From: Haliclona indistincta
Taxonomy: Eukaryota > Porifera > Demospongiae > Haplosclerida > Chalinidae
Length of the DNA: 64,000 nucleotides
Assembly: GCA_964017065.1 (NCBI GenBank)
Contig: OZ024789.1
Span: 11,242,914-11,306,913 of the forward strand
Reading direction: 5' to 3'
The notes under the pieces were generated by a model. That model worked only from the letters and a program-made list of their open reading frames with translations. It made no database searches and was not told the origin of the DNA. Both the position numbers and the translations under genes were made by a program. This document shows positions 9,081-19,423 of this stretch, in pieces (within the stretch, counting starts at the first letter, position 1; each line of letters starts with the position of its first letter).

Positions 9081-12000
9081 GAGGCAGTTAGGCTGTTGCC
9101 CAGGCAGAGCGAGGAGCTGTTGTCATGGCAACACCAGTTCATCATCCACGCCCTTTTAACGGAAGGTAATATGACGCATATCGTCGACTACATGTAAAAG
9201 AATTAAGCGCCGTGTTTCATTGGGTTGCCGTTCTGTACTAGATGAATGTGACTCTGCTTTATCGTATCTGGATATCGTCTCTCCGAGCTGTGGTGTGTTC
9301 GAGGAGTATCTCCATCTCAAGGTTGAGGCACTTGTAGCTGGCGCCAACACATATGACGCCTTCGAACTAATGGTATATGTAACGCTGAAGATGAGTTTTT
9401 TACATTTCATTAATCACTGTTATTTCATGTTTGTAGATTGCATACAAGGAGGCGGAGTTTGGTGAGGATTTGCTGAAGCACTTTCTCTTGTGCTGTCTGC
9501 AGTGTGAGTTGACACTGTCATAATGATCTGTTGAGTTTGATTGCTATTGTGTTTTCCACAGATGATGCAGTGAAAGATGTAGTCCATCTACCATTGGACG
9601 CAACTGACCTGGTATACACTCATCACTCACTAACCAGCTCACTCACTCACTCACTCACTCACTCACTCACTCACTCACTCACCCACTCACTCACTCACTC
9701 ACCCACTCACTCACTCTCTCTCTCTCTCTCACTTCTCACTCTCTCAATCAATCAATCACCCACTCACTCACTCACTCACTCACTCACTCACTCACCAACT
9801 CACTCACTCGCCCACAGAATCTAATATGCAGTACACTGGACAGTATTGGTACAGAGCCAGCTACTAATCTTCATGCTGTTCTCCTGATCCAACATCATCG
9901 CGACACTGAGGCTATCCTCTTGAACAAGCAGCTCAAGGCACATGCTGAGGATGGTTACCGGCGAGCCAAGGCAGCGAGCAGTATCGTCAATGGTCTCTCC
10001 TCTCTGCTTCCTGATGTACTGCAAGAGCTGTGCACTGAAGAGATTGCTGACAAGATGAAAGAGTGCTTGCAACTGACAGGTGAGTAAACCACCCACAGAC
10101 TCTAAGACTTGTGCGCTTTACACAAAAGTTTGAACAGCCGTAAAGTTACCAAGTTACAAACCCTTAACTTTAGCTAGTGTTATTGTAAGTAAAAGCATTA
10201 TTAATTTTGGGAATACACTAACTGCACTTGTAGTTTAAGAAGTGTTTTAGCTGCATTGCAGCATGTGCTGTATAGTCTGTTTTGCTATGCATTTCAACAA
10301 TCTTCATAATCCTTCCCCTCCCTAGTGGACCCTCCCGAGCCATTGTCTGCTGCTGTACCAATGGGAGCTAGACACAGGTTCATGTCACAAGCTGACATGG
10401 CACTGGCTGTGGCTAAGAAAGTTGGAGAAGCACAGTAAGAAATTTGACCTAGTCACCATTACTCTTGTCTCCCTCTCCTCCCTCCCTCCCTCCCTCCCTC
10501 CCTCTCTCTCCCCCCTCCCTCCCTCCCTCCCTCCCTCCCTCTCTCTCTCTCCCTCCCTTCCCCTCCCTTCCTCCCTCTCTCCCTTCCTCTCTCCCTCTCT
10601 CTCTTTCTCTCGCTCTCCCTCCCTCTCCCCTCCCTCTCTCCCCCTTTCCCCTCCCACTCTCTCCCACTCTCCCTCCCTCCCTCAGTGCCTTCACTCCAGT
10701 CAAGGGGTCTCCTGTCAGGTCAGCTATCTCCACTCCATTCATCTCCACTCCTCTTGCTGTACGCAATGTTCGAACAACCTCCAGGTACAGCAGATAAAAA
10801 TAGACCATCTAAAAATAGATCACGGTTAGGCTTGCTCATTGAAACACATTCAAAATCCAAGGCTGTTCATATCATAGCTGATATTCTCGAAACCATTCCA
10901 CGCTCTCCATTATTTGTAGAGCTGATGAGTCACTCCTCAAGCTGTCCACTCCTGTCACTATTGGCGGCTCTGTCAGCAAGCGATCGATCATGACTGCCAA
11001 CTCCGCTGCTCGGACTGACAGCTACGAGAAGATATCATCTCACGTGAAGGGATTCCTCAGCCGATTCTCCGCACCTGGGTAAGTTGCGTTCTCTTCAGTT
11101 CTATCACATGCACGTCATGTGATTCACACCACAGTCACATGCGATGACATATAAATGTACGTCATCAAGATTCTGGTAAAACTTAAAATTTTTAGGTTGT
11201 TGCTTTACACATTATTGTGTTACATTGATAATGTATTTCTGTTTTGCTAACTTTAGGTCAGTTACAAAGGGTTTGCCTGTGCTTCACACACCACGATTAG
11301 GAGTAGTACCAGACCAATACACACCTTCCACTCTCACTATGAGGTCAATACTGAAACAAGCTACCACTCATAATGTGACCACCGTTAACCAAGACACCCC
11401 GACCAAGAAGATAAGGTACTGTACACCACAAACCACTGAGTTACTGCTCTATAGCAGACACTAGTCCTGATTGAGTGAATCTTGCTTTGTACTGTACACA
11501 ACAAACCACTGAGTTACTGCTCTATAGTAGACACTAGTCCTGATTGAGTGAATCTTGCTTTGTACTGTACACAACAAACCACTGAGTTACTGCTCTATAG
11601 CAGACACTAGTCAAGTGTTCATTTCTCTGTATGTAGGTTCACTGTGGCTAATTCTCCGCTAGCCTCACCTGAGAATCTCTCTAAGCCGCTCGCTATGGCT
11701 GTTGACACACCCCTTCCTCTCTCTGACGACTCGGACATGTTTTATTCACCTCCAACTCACATTTCTCCTCCAGTCAGTTCATCACCGAACGAAAACGAGG
11801 AAACCAAAGTCCCTTCTGTGATCGTCGAAGAGGAGGAAGACAGTGTGATCATAATAGAGGATGAAGTTGATGGGACTGGTCCGGGTGCACGTGAAGAAGC
11901 CATGGCGGTTGATAAGGTTGCTCAACATGAGATTAAAGAAGACACTGTCCCTAGAACAGGCTCTGAATCATTCATGTGAGCTCACTCACTTACCCACTCA

Positions 12001-13100
12001 CTTACCCACTCACTCACTCACTCACTCACTCACTCACTCACTCACTCAACTCACTCAACTCACTCACTCACCTACTCACTCACTCACTCACTCATCCACT
12101 CACTCACTCACTCACTCACTCACTCACCTACTCACTCACACACTCACTCACTCTCCACCATTCTCTAGTGCCGAAGAAAGTGACACAGAGCTGACAGCTA
12201 GCTTCTCAACACGAGGCAGTGTCCTCCCTCGTAGCATTTTATCACCTCCTCCTCTACCAAAATCAACTCCAGCAAACACCTCTTCCCTCCAGCGACACAC
12301 TCTATTCTCTCTCGTTCGTACCTCGGACACCAAGCGAAAATACAGCCCAGCCGAGGGGCTGAGAGAGCCGAAAATATCAATCGTAAAAACTCCCAAGATC
12401 GCTCTACAACGTGCTTCTGCTGTGATGGCTCCGATTACGCCAGACCCTAAGGCTAAATATCAGTTTTCTCCACCGAATATTTTGGCGTCTTTGGATGCTT
12501 CTGGTGACAAAGAGAAAGCTACCGATCTCTCTCCTATCAAGCCGTATGTGTTCTCACCTCCATTACTGAGATCCGCTACTAAGGAGAGGAAGTCAGTTGA
12601 GCTGTCACGTACAGCTGCTCATGCAGTTGACACGACCAAGTGAGCAAACTTTTGAATGAATTGAGCTCCTGTGTAGTGGTATTTTAGAGGCAAAATGTTT
12701 TGGTTTAAGTTTATGTTGATGCCTCTTTGATAAGTTGAGCATATTGCATTCTGTACTGCAGCTGCCCTTATTTATTTCTTACTTCTGAATTTTGTACTTA
12801 GTGTTGTTCATTGTTTTCAGAAATAAGTCTATGGTACATGTAGTACATGTAAACTGCCTACATGTATCTCTGTGCTGTCTGTAACAATCTTATTGGTACT
12901 ATTCCAGGAGGCAGCCCACTAAACCACCTGTGCTGAGTGCCCCACCCCCTGTTCCACCTCCCTCTGCTGCCACACCCCTCACCAAGCCTCCAGCTCCTGC
13001 CGCTGTCTGTACCCCTGAGTCCAAGAAACCAATCAGACAGGCCAAGACCTGTTACCAGCCACTGCGCCGTAGTCGACGCCTATTGAAGAACAAAATTTAA
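9081..13100 (+). CDS. AHCTF1: ELYS/AHCTF1-like nucleoporin, C-terminal portion, 12 exons (5' end not found)
   Basis: Exons 9081-9165, 9242-9372, 9437-9503, 9562-9611, 9818-10079, 10326-10434, 10686-10784, 10920-11078, 11257-11415, 11637-11975, 12169-12639 and 12908-13100 keep frame across every junction and give 596 residues to TAA. ELYS binds chromatin and seeds nuclear-pore assembly. The first 170 residues match the end of its helical domain: EELLSWQHQFIIHALL, then a GEDLLKHF segment, then LLIQHHRDTEAILLNKQLK. The rest is low-complexity with proline-directed sites (ISTPFISTPL, RSILKQATT), an acidic stretch EEEEDSVIIIEDE, and a basic end RRSRRLLKNKI that could contact DNA. Introns hold TCAC and CCCT microsatellites. 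The N-terminal beta-propeller expected in the family is not in the window; the gene may start elsewhere or be truncated. Confidence 0.8.
9640..9810 (+). repeat. TCAC/TCTC microsatellite in ELYS-like intron 4
   Basis: Long runs of CACT, interrupted by CTCTCT and CAATCAAT, fill the intron between exons ending at 9611 and starting at 9818. Apparent Ser/His/Thr reading frames here are repeat artefacts. Confidence 0.95.
10470..10682 (+). repeat. CCCT polypyrimidine microsatellite in ELYS-like intron 6
   Basis: About 210 bp of nearly pure CCCT/CTCT on the plus strand, ending directly at the CAG acceptor of the exon at 10686. It therefore also acts as an oversized polypyrimidine tract for that acceptor. 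Confidence 0.95.
11410..11620 (+). repeat. Three-copy tandem repeat of about 79-80 bp in ELYS-like intron 9
   Basis: The unit contains ACCACTGAGTTACTGCTC and GCAGACACTAGTCCTGATT. A lone diverged copy is in CYP46-like gene 2 intron 8 at about 23308-23385. The first unit overlaps the exon 9 donor at 11416, so the splice site sits inside the repeat. Confidence 0.85.
11985..12150 (+). repeat. TCAC microsatellite in ELYS-like intron 10
   Basis: Dense CACT repeats between the donor at 11976 and the acceptor at 12168. Same motif class as intron 4. Confidence 0.95.
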
Positions 13101-13171
13101 ACTGTACAGCAAGGACTGTAATGACAATTTTGAGGATTATTCGAGATTATTAGTGATTTTTAGCAGTAACT

Positions 13172-13357
13172 TACCGTATAGCGGGAAATTTTCGTGAGAG
13201 AAAATTTTCGCAAATTACAGGCATTCGCGAAAATATTGTCCGCGAATGTCTTGTTTTTTTTGACAAAGATTGGGCAATAGTGCTGATTCGCCAAAAATAC
13301 ATGTATTTTGCGAAATGCTCTATCTGCGAAAGTTTTCAAATTTCCCGCTATACGGTA
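13172..13357. mobile_element. Small mariner-type MITE, TA-flanked
   Basis: Termini CCGTATAGCGGGAAATTTTC (13174) and its inverse (ending 13355) are flanked by TA on both sides. The interior repeats motifs related to TTTTCGCGAA. No coding frame. It lies between the stop of the ELYS-like gene and the start of COMMD7, so it may sit in the COMMD7 promoter or the 3' UTR of the upstream gene. Confidence 0.85.
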
Positions 13358-13423
13358 TTAAGGTCAAAAGAGGCGAGGCTATTTATCATCACGGGATAGC
13401 AGACACGCCCATTGACAGCAAAC

Positions 13424-14827
13424 ATGGCGTTGCATTTTACCTCCCAGGCGCCCGAAGACCAGTTCTACACGGACTTTGGCAACTTGAATAAGTTCCAAGA
13501 AGACGTATGTACACTATGTTAGCACCAGGCCTCCGTTACAAGCTCGTCCCTTCTCTAGGCGTTCAAGAAGTTGATGGTACTCGTTTTTGAATTTCTAGCA
13601 GCGCCACAGTCGGTAAGTGAGGTTGCGTCCATTGCTAGTAACCATGGTGCGTTGCTGCAGTCTACTCAGTTTGTCAGCCAGCTAGAGGAATTCGCTGGTG
13701 AGTTCTCGCTGGGAGGAACTGCATTGAAGAATCTAGTCAAGACCGTTCTAGTTATATCCTTTCATTTCGAGTGCATGTGTGTAGGCAATGGTGTACGTTG
13801 CTTCCTTGACTCTGTGCTCACTTCTTCAAAGCTGCTCTCAAGAAGTCTCTCTCAGCAGTTCATCTCAGGGACGATGTTCAACAACTTGGTTAGCTTCTAT
13901 GGCTGCCTCATTAATATTCATTATTATTGTTCTAATAGGGCTTTCTGAAGAGAGAGCTGCCTGGGTGGCTGGTCAGGTAAGAGCCTCGTTCCCATGCTCT
14001 TAAAAAAACATGGGGATGAGTCTAGATCAAGTTTTGATGTTTTTATTTTCACAGTGGAAAGCTAATCTAGTAGCTTTCTCTCGCATTGCTGTTGGGCAGT
14101 CGCTGACTGTTAATCAGCTGATAGATATGGAATGGAGGTTTGGAGGTAAGGACAGCAAGCAGTGTGTCATGAGTTGAGATTAATTGTTGTCACCGTTTTA
14201 GTCACAGCTGCAGATAGCGATATGAAGAAAGTTGGAAACACTTACCTGCAGGTAAATGAGTTCTGGCACCTGGTCTCGTACTAGCATAGGGAGCACTGAC
14301 TGTGTCTCACTGACCACTAGAGGTTCAGGTGGGACTGCCCACACCTGCAGTGGGAGGCACAGTCAGTACTCTTGTGAGACCTGGTTCCAGGAGTTGTATT
14401 TCACAATGTGTCCTGGCTCTACCAGTGACCCTCTGTGAGGCAGCTAGACACTGCTTAGTGCACAGGTGTCCTGGCTCTACCAGTGACCCTCTGAGGCAGC
14501 TAGACACTGCTTAGTGCACAGGTGTCCTGGCTCTACCAGTGACCCTCTGCTAGGCAGCTAGACACTGCTTAGTGCACAGATGCTCAACGCCTCAGTTAGT
14601 ATGTAGCTAACCGATTCTTTGTGTAATCATTATTGTTGTCTTGTCACTAGTTGAAGCTGGTTTTGGATAAAGGAGTGAAAACTGAAGAAGTCTTCATGGG
14701 TAAGAAGGTTATGGATGTTTTATATGAGTGATACTGTCTCGTCTTCTCAGAATTAACACTGCCACAGTTTTATTCATTTTTGCACGAAATGGAGAAAGCT
14801 AAATCAAATTTAGAGTTTCTTACTTGA
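13424..14827 (+). CDS. COMMD7: COMM domain-containing protein 7
   Basis: COMMD proteins form the Commander complex that recycles endosomal cargo and also modulate NF-kB. Exons: 13424-13504, 13559-13612, 13661-about 13788, 13832-13888, 13939-13976, 14055-14145, 14202-14251, 14651-14699, 14751-14827. The protein opens MALHFTSQAPEDQFYTDFGN. The COMM domain is plain in the last exons: WKANLVAFSRIAVGQSL, NQLIDMEWRFG, then ELTLPQFYSFLHEMEKA at the C-terminus, the arrangement of vertebrate COMMD7. All junctions keep frame. The one doubt is exon 3, whose open frame carries about nine extra residues (ISFHFECMC) before GNAALKK; either a lineage insertion or an unresolved tiny intron. Introns are as short as 46-54 bp. 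It ends 33 bp from the stop of a convergent P450 gene. Confidence 0.92.
14405..14582 (+). repeat. Tandem repeat, about 57-58 bp, three copies, in COMMD7 intron 7
   Basis: Units start near 14411, 14469 and 14526 (TGTCCTGGCTCTACCAGTGA then CAGCTAGACACTGC). The intron between 14252 and 14650 is otherwise unremarkable. Confidence 0.9.
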
Positions 14828-14860
14828 CAGAATATAAAAAAAAACAGTTGTGTAATAAAT

Positions 14861-17505
14861 TTATGAATTTTTAGGCTGCATTGTACATGGAATCCCTCCG
14901 ATGGGATAGAGTGTCAAGTCCAATCCATCACGTATAGTGTAGTCATCGGGAAGTGTTAGAGTGTACGTCTGTAGTAAACGAACAAGAACAATCTTTGCTT
15001 CAATCTGTGAACAGAGAAGCACACACAAGTGCAGTGAAAAGTGTCAACAGATCCAGAATGACCACATACCATAGCAAATACTCTTCCAATACACATTCGA
15101 TGACTAATACCAAATGGCAGATAAGAGTAAGGACTTGGTCTGGACAGAAGAAATATAAGTTGCTGAATTTATTTTTGGCTCTCACCGTGGTTTTCCTGGT
15201 GCAAATCTCCCGGGATCAAACGTCATTGGATCATCAAAATTGATGGGTAACCGATGAATAGCATAACCAGGCACCTGACGAAAGATATTATTTTCAGACC
15301 AACATGCAACGATTGTGTACATACCGTAATCCTCACATTCGGAGGGATATTATAGCCGCACAGACTCATACCACCTGGCGGTGAGCACCTCCCAGCTCCG
15401 GGAGCAGGCGGATACAGACGAACGGTCTCTTCCAAAACCTAACCAAGAGCAACAGAGGTATTTGGTGCAGTGAGACGGTAGTCACCTGAGTGAGGTAAGT
15501 CAGCTTATCGAGATCGTCTGCTTCCACTTCAGTCCTGTCTCCCATAACCTCATTAATCTCCTCCATAACCCTGAGCAATGCAACATGGTCACAGTAACAG
15601 CCAACCAACTAAGGTCATGCATACCGGTGCAGTACGTCAGGGTGCTTGAGTAACTCTAGCGTAGCAAATGACAGCAATCCAGCTGTCGTGTCTTGACCTG
15701 ATGTGAAGGCAAGTAAGACATATTGCAAGTATTTACCTCACAAACCAGCCATGAAGAAAAGAATAAAGTTGTCAATCAAATCTTCAAGTCCTTGGTTTCC
15801 TTCCACATCTGTGAGAGCAATGGCTGTCACTGCACATGTGAATCAAACTCACCAATTGATCTAAGTATCATTGTCAGCAAGTCACTGGGCACATCCTCCT
15901 GGTTCCTGAGGGCCTTTATTCTTGATCTGATACAGTACTCACCCAGCTCTCTCATTCTACACATGCTGTCAATGTACTTGGTGTTCTCACCAAATCTGAC
16001 ATACTGTGAACAGCAAACAATCAACTGGCATATTACATTGGCTAATTAATCACCTTTTGCAATGGGTTTCTTAGCATTTTTTCAGTACCACGCAAAATAC
16101 AATCCAGCGTAGCCAACAGTCCACCGCTGGGAGCTAGCAAAGATGTAACAAAAGAATCTTGGAAAAAATCACCACCAAAAGCAACCTACAAGGCATTTAC
16201 GAGTATGTGCTTTTTATAAGGTTAACCATACCATACTGATGGCATGCAGTGTAGTGTTCCTGAAGTGGTCTCTCAGATCAAACGACGTTTTGCCATCAGC
16301 CACACCCCTCAGTGTCTGGACAAGATCCTCAGCTAGTTTATTGAACTTGGGCACTTGTTTCTTAAGAGCACTACAGCGATGAATAGATTCATAATCCATG
16401 CATGTGCAGCACACACACACACACACACAACACACACGCATACACACACACACGCACAACACACACACACAACACACACAACACACACACACACGCACAC
16501 ACACACAACACACACACACACACACAAACTACTATACCTTTTAACAAATGCAGGATCATACAATCTTCTGTTCTTCTTCCAGTCCTCATATTCTGATATT
16601 CCTAACAAGCTGCGTGGAGCACTCCTGAGCCACATAAGACAGAAGTGCTGCTGATAAGTGAACGACTTGCTAATAAAATACCTTTTTCCAAACATACTAT
16701 GAAAAATATCAGAGTCTCTTGGAACTATTCTACTGGAAACATCCTGTAGCAAATTGATAAAATGTGGTCATGTGCCTCGTACGTACATGCTAAAATCAAA
16801 GCATGGACGTATTTCTTGATTATGCACATACGTTTACAAGTGCAGCGATGGATCTTAGGTGAGCGAATTAAAAACTAGAGGCACCTCCAAATTCATTAAT
16901 CGCCACATGCAATGAAGAGTGTATAACAAAAACTAGCACACACTCACTTGTTCACTCATATCACTTACTCGTGCCCACGCCCACTCACTCATACACCCAC
17001 TCGCTCACTTACTCACTGACTGACCCACCCACCCACCTTTATTCCTTCAGAGTCCAACACTATGACCATGGGAACATGAACTAACCATATCACATACACT
17101 AGACCGACCTCTTTAGACCTGCACAGAACACAATGTTTAGTGACTGCTCGGAGTTTTAAAACGCACCATTCTCCTAGTTGAACATGAAAGAACCATCCCT
17201 TCTGCTGCTTTGCCTTTTGGAGTTGTGGCACGTGACCTTTGAAAAATCTGACAAAGCAAATGTATTCTAATTTCTACCATAGCAACACGCATGCTTTACT
17301 ACACTCAATGCAAGCAACATGTAGAAACGCCGAGAGAAACGCTTATATAAGCTAGAATAGCACGGCTCACGCACGATGCTCCTTTGGGTGATGGTAGGTG
17401 AGATAAGCGACGATGAGCTATGATAAGGTAGGCAGAGAACACGATCACAGCAACCAGACTGAGCCCAGTGACCAGGACGAGCAGAGCCGCTACTAACCCG
17501 ATCAT
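14861..17505 (-). CDS. Cytochrome P450, CYP46-like, copy 1
   Basis: Fifteen exons: 17505-17375, 17247-17167, 17118-17037, 16743-16682, 16624-16538, 16370-16232, 16185-16054, 16003-15853, 15808-15746, 15697-15625, 15570-15486, 15438-15325, 15274-15186, 15139-15070, 15004-14861. They join in frame to 500 residues, the length of human sterol 24-hydroxylase CYP46A1, the closest family I recognise. A membrane anchor (VAALLVLVTGLSLVAVIVF) leads to the proline hinge HLPSPKG. I-helix AGQDTT, K-helix EETVR, DPGRF, and heme loop FGISHRMCIG with the ligand Cys are all present. The loop has Ser where the family usually has Gly. It should be an ER mono-oxygenase, possibly of sterols; the substrate is inference. 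Intron 5 carries an AC microsatellite. The gene is convergent with COMMD7. Confidence 0.93.
16400..16530. repeat. CA microsatellite in CYP46-like gene 1, intron 5
   Basis: Nearly uninterrupted AC dinucleotides. The same intron of copy 3 (31441-31695) also carries a GT/CA run and copy 2 has a short TG tract (20764-20790), so the microsatellite predates the duplications. Confidence 0.95.
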
Positions 17506-18340
17506 CAGTTCATAGACAGCTACATGTAGCTTGATATTAAGTGGGCGTAGCTCGTTTTCGTCACCGCCTATTTCTGGTCACTTTGCGAAAAACCATCGGT
17601 GCTGTTTGAAGACTCTTCCTAGCATTCTTTACAAGTATAAAGGCTGAGATACGCTCATACAAAATGTTTGAAATCGTTTTGGTGTGTTTATCGAATGTCC
17701 TCGTATTCGTGTGGAGTGGACGAATAGTGCATCCGATGGTCAACTGCGGCGTTTCTCGGTGAAAACGAAACCGTGTAAACGCCGCCTAAATGTAAATTAG
17801 TGGAGAACAAAATCACACAGTAACCGCCACAAAACCCGTTGTAACTCAGCCATTGTAGCACCGACTAACGAAATTAGATTTGCGTGCTGCTAAAGGTTAG
17901 CAGAAGCCACCTAAAAACTAGTAATTGATTCAGACAGTTTAAACTTTTTAGTGCACATCCGCTACCTTTAAAGTATGCTTGACGAAGCTGAAGTGAGAAA
18001 CTTTGCCTTATGAATTTTAATTCTTAAAAGATGATGTAACTCGTTAGCAAACTATAAGCTTTAAAGACTGAACATTAATGAAAATGCAGACATATTAGGA
18101 TCCTGCTATCTTCAGCGATTTCGATCTGGCGCTGAGATGCCTGTATCATGGTAGGTGGAGCTCATTTTAAGCTCTGCGTGGGCGGTGACATTGCAAAATA
18201 AATTCCTCTGCTGCAAAAAGCTGTACATGTACCAAGAATCCGTGCCATAAACATCTGCTAATTAAATGCAATCCAAAAGTACTAAATATTATTATCCAAA
18301 AGTAGAATAATAGAACGTTGTAGGATGCTGAACACTAAAC
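17506..18340. other. 5' flank of CYP46-like gene 1; no feature seen
   Basis: AT-rich, no exon-like frame and no clear repeat boundary. It would contain the promoter of the minus-strand P450. Confidence 0.4.
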
Positions 18341-18660
18341 ATTTTAGAGGCAAAAATGTTTGGTTTAAATTTATGTTGATGCCTCCTTGATAAGTTGAGC
18401 ATGTACTGCAGCTTCCTTTATTTATTTCATACTTCTGAATTTGTACCTAGTGTGTTGTTCATATATTTTGGGGGAATTAAGTCTATGCTAGAGTCGATCT
18501 CCTTGACAAGTCTGTGTACTGTCTGTAACAGAATCTATTTCATGCTTATTGGTACTATTCCAGGAGGCAGCCCACTAAACCACCTGTTCCAATTCAGCCA
18601 AGTGCCCCACCCACTGCTGCCCCTCCTCCTGTTCCACCTCCCTCTGCTGCCACACCCCAC
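18341..18660 (+). pseudogene. Fossil duplicate of the last intron and exon of the ELYS-like gene
   Basis: From 18341 the sequence follows the final ELYS-like intron (12683 onward: TTTAGAGGCAAAA, GATAAGTTGAGCAT, TTGGTACTATTCCAG). It then follows exon 12 (GGAGGCAGCCCACTAAACCA, CCACCTCCCTCTGCTGCCAC). After CACACCCC the match ends. It has small indels and carries an extra proline-rich segment (CCCACTGCTGCCCCTCC). With no upstream exons it cannot be expressed as ELYS, and its downstream half is unrelated to the original. Confidence 0.9.
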
Positions 18661-19236
18661 CACTCACCTCAAGGGGGTGAGTTCCCAAGTCTGGATCATG
18701 GTACTACAGTAACACCCTCCGCAAGGAGGAGTGCCTGGGATCTCTGTATGGTTTCCTCCCCATGAACGCGACTGAGGGCATTGGTCCTGGAAAGTCCAGC
18801 GTCAACAACTCAGGCTGAGTTGTTGACGCTGATGCACTCGGGCCCGAATTAACTAGTCAGTGTTCGCCCTGCGGCCAAGTAGGTGCGGTACTGCCAGCTA
18901 CCGGAGCCCAGTTCTTGTGACTGGGTGTGGGCTTTTTGTTTTCCGTCTATTTGCATCATGGCAACACACATAATGATAAAACTTGACTACATACATGCAT
19001 TACTTGTTAGTATGTCAATTCAATATGCAACGGTATTTACTACAGTGCAACTGCAGTTTAACTTTACTATGTATGTGAAATTGTGGCATTCCACCGAGGC
19101 ATCTGCACCTTTGGTGATTTTTATTAGACCCTGCAGTGATCTGATTTTCTAGCCAGGAAAATGATTTGCGAAGCAGAGATGGCAGTTCTAGCTGCCATAA
19201 CCTCGTGTCACAGCTGTCGTGCGTGTCTTGAATGCA
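18661..19236. other. Unassigned stretch with a short perfect hairpin
   Basis: Contains a 17-bp perfect stem (18797-18813 with 18815-18831, CAGCGTCAACAACTCAG). A second GC-rich arm pair follows near 18907-18933, ahead of a T-run. At 19079-19122 there is a copy of a sequence found at 7886-7926 in the fibrinogen-like gene. No protein frame is supported. Confidence 0.4.
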
Positions 19237-19290
19237 CCACACTGAGACGAGTGATCAGGACAAACAGAGCCGCTAGCAACCCCACTAAGC
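19237..19290 (-). pseudogene. Fossil first exon of a CYP46-like P450
   Basis: On the minus strand, GCTAGCGGCTCTGTTTGTCC and GATCACTCGTCTCAGTG match the signal-anchor exon of P450 copies 1 and 3 (AGCGGCTCTGCTCGTCCTGG, TCACTGGGCTCAGTC) over about 45 bp. Only this fragment is left. It marks an extra P450 copy in the same orientation as copy 1, lying close to copy 2. Confidence 0.7.
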
Positions 19291-19423
19291 TAGGCATGGA
19301 TCATGCTGCGTTATTTGTGATTGTACACGCAGACTACACGTGTCACGTTTCTTTGTTTTGATAACTAGGTGTGGCTGAGTAGTACCCCGGTAATGCATTT
19401 GCTAACACATCATTCCGAGCACG

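Noticed and set aside
9531..9824. Ser/Leu/Thr/His repeat protein
   Set aside because: TCAC microsatellite in an intron; the true exons on either side use other frames.
10385..10829. Long Ser/Pro/Leu and Arg/Glu/Gly reading frames on both strands
   Set aside because: They are translations of the CCCT microsatellite within an ELYS-like intron.
16214..16654. Cys/Val- and Thr/His-rich reading frames
   Set aside because: Produced by the CA microsatellite between P450 exons 5 and 6. The same holds for 31316-31902 in copy 3.
18395..18712. 105-codon plus-strand frame
   Set aside because: Reads through the fossil ELYS intron and exon in the wrong frame.
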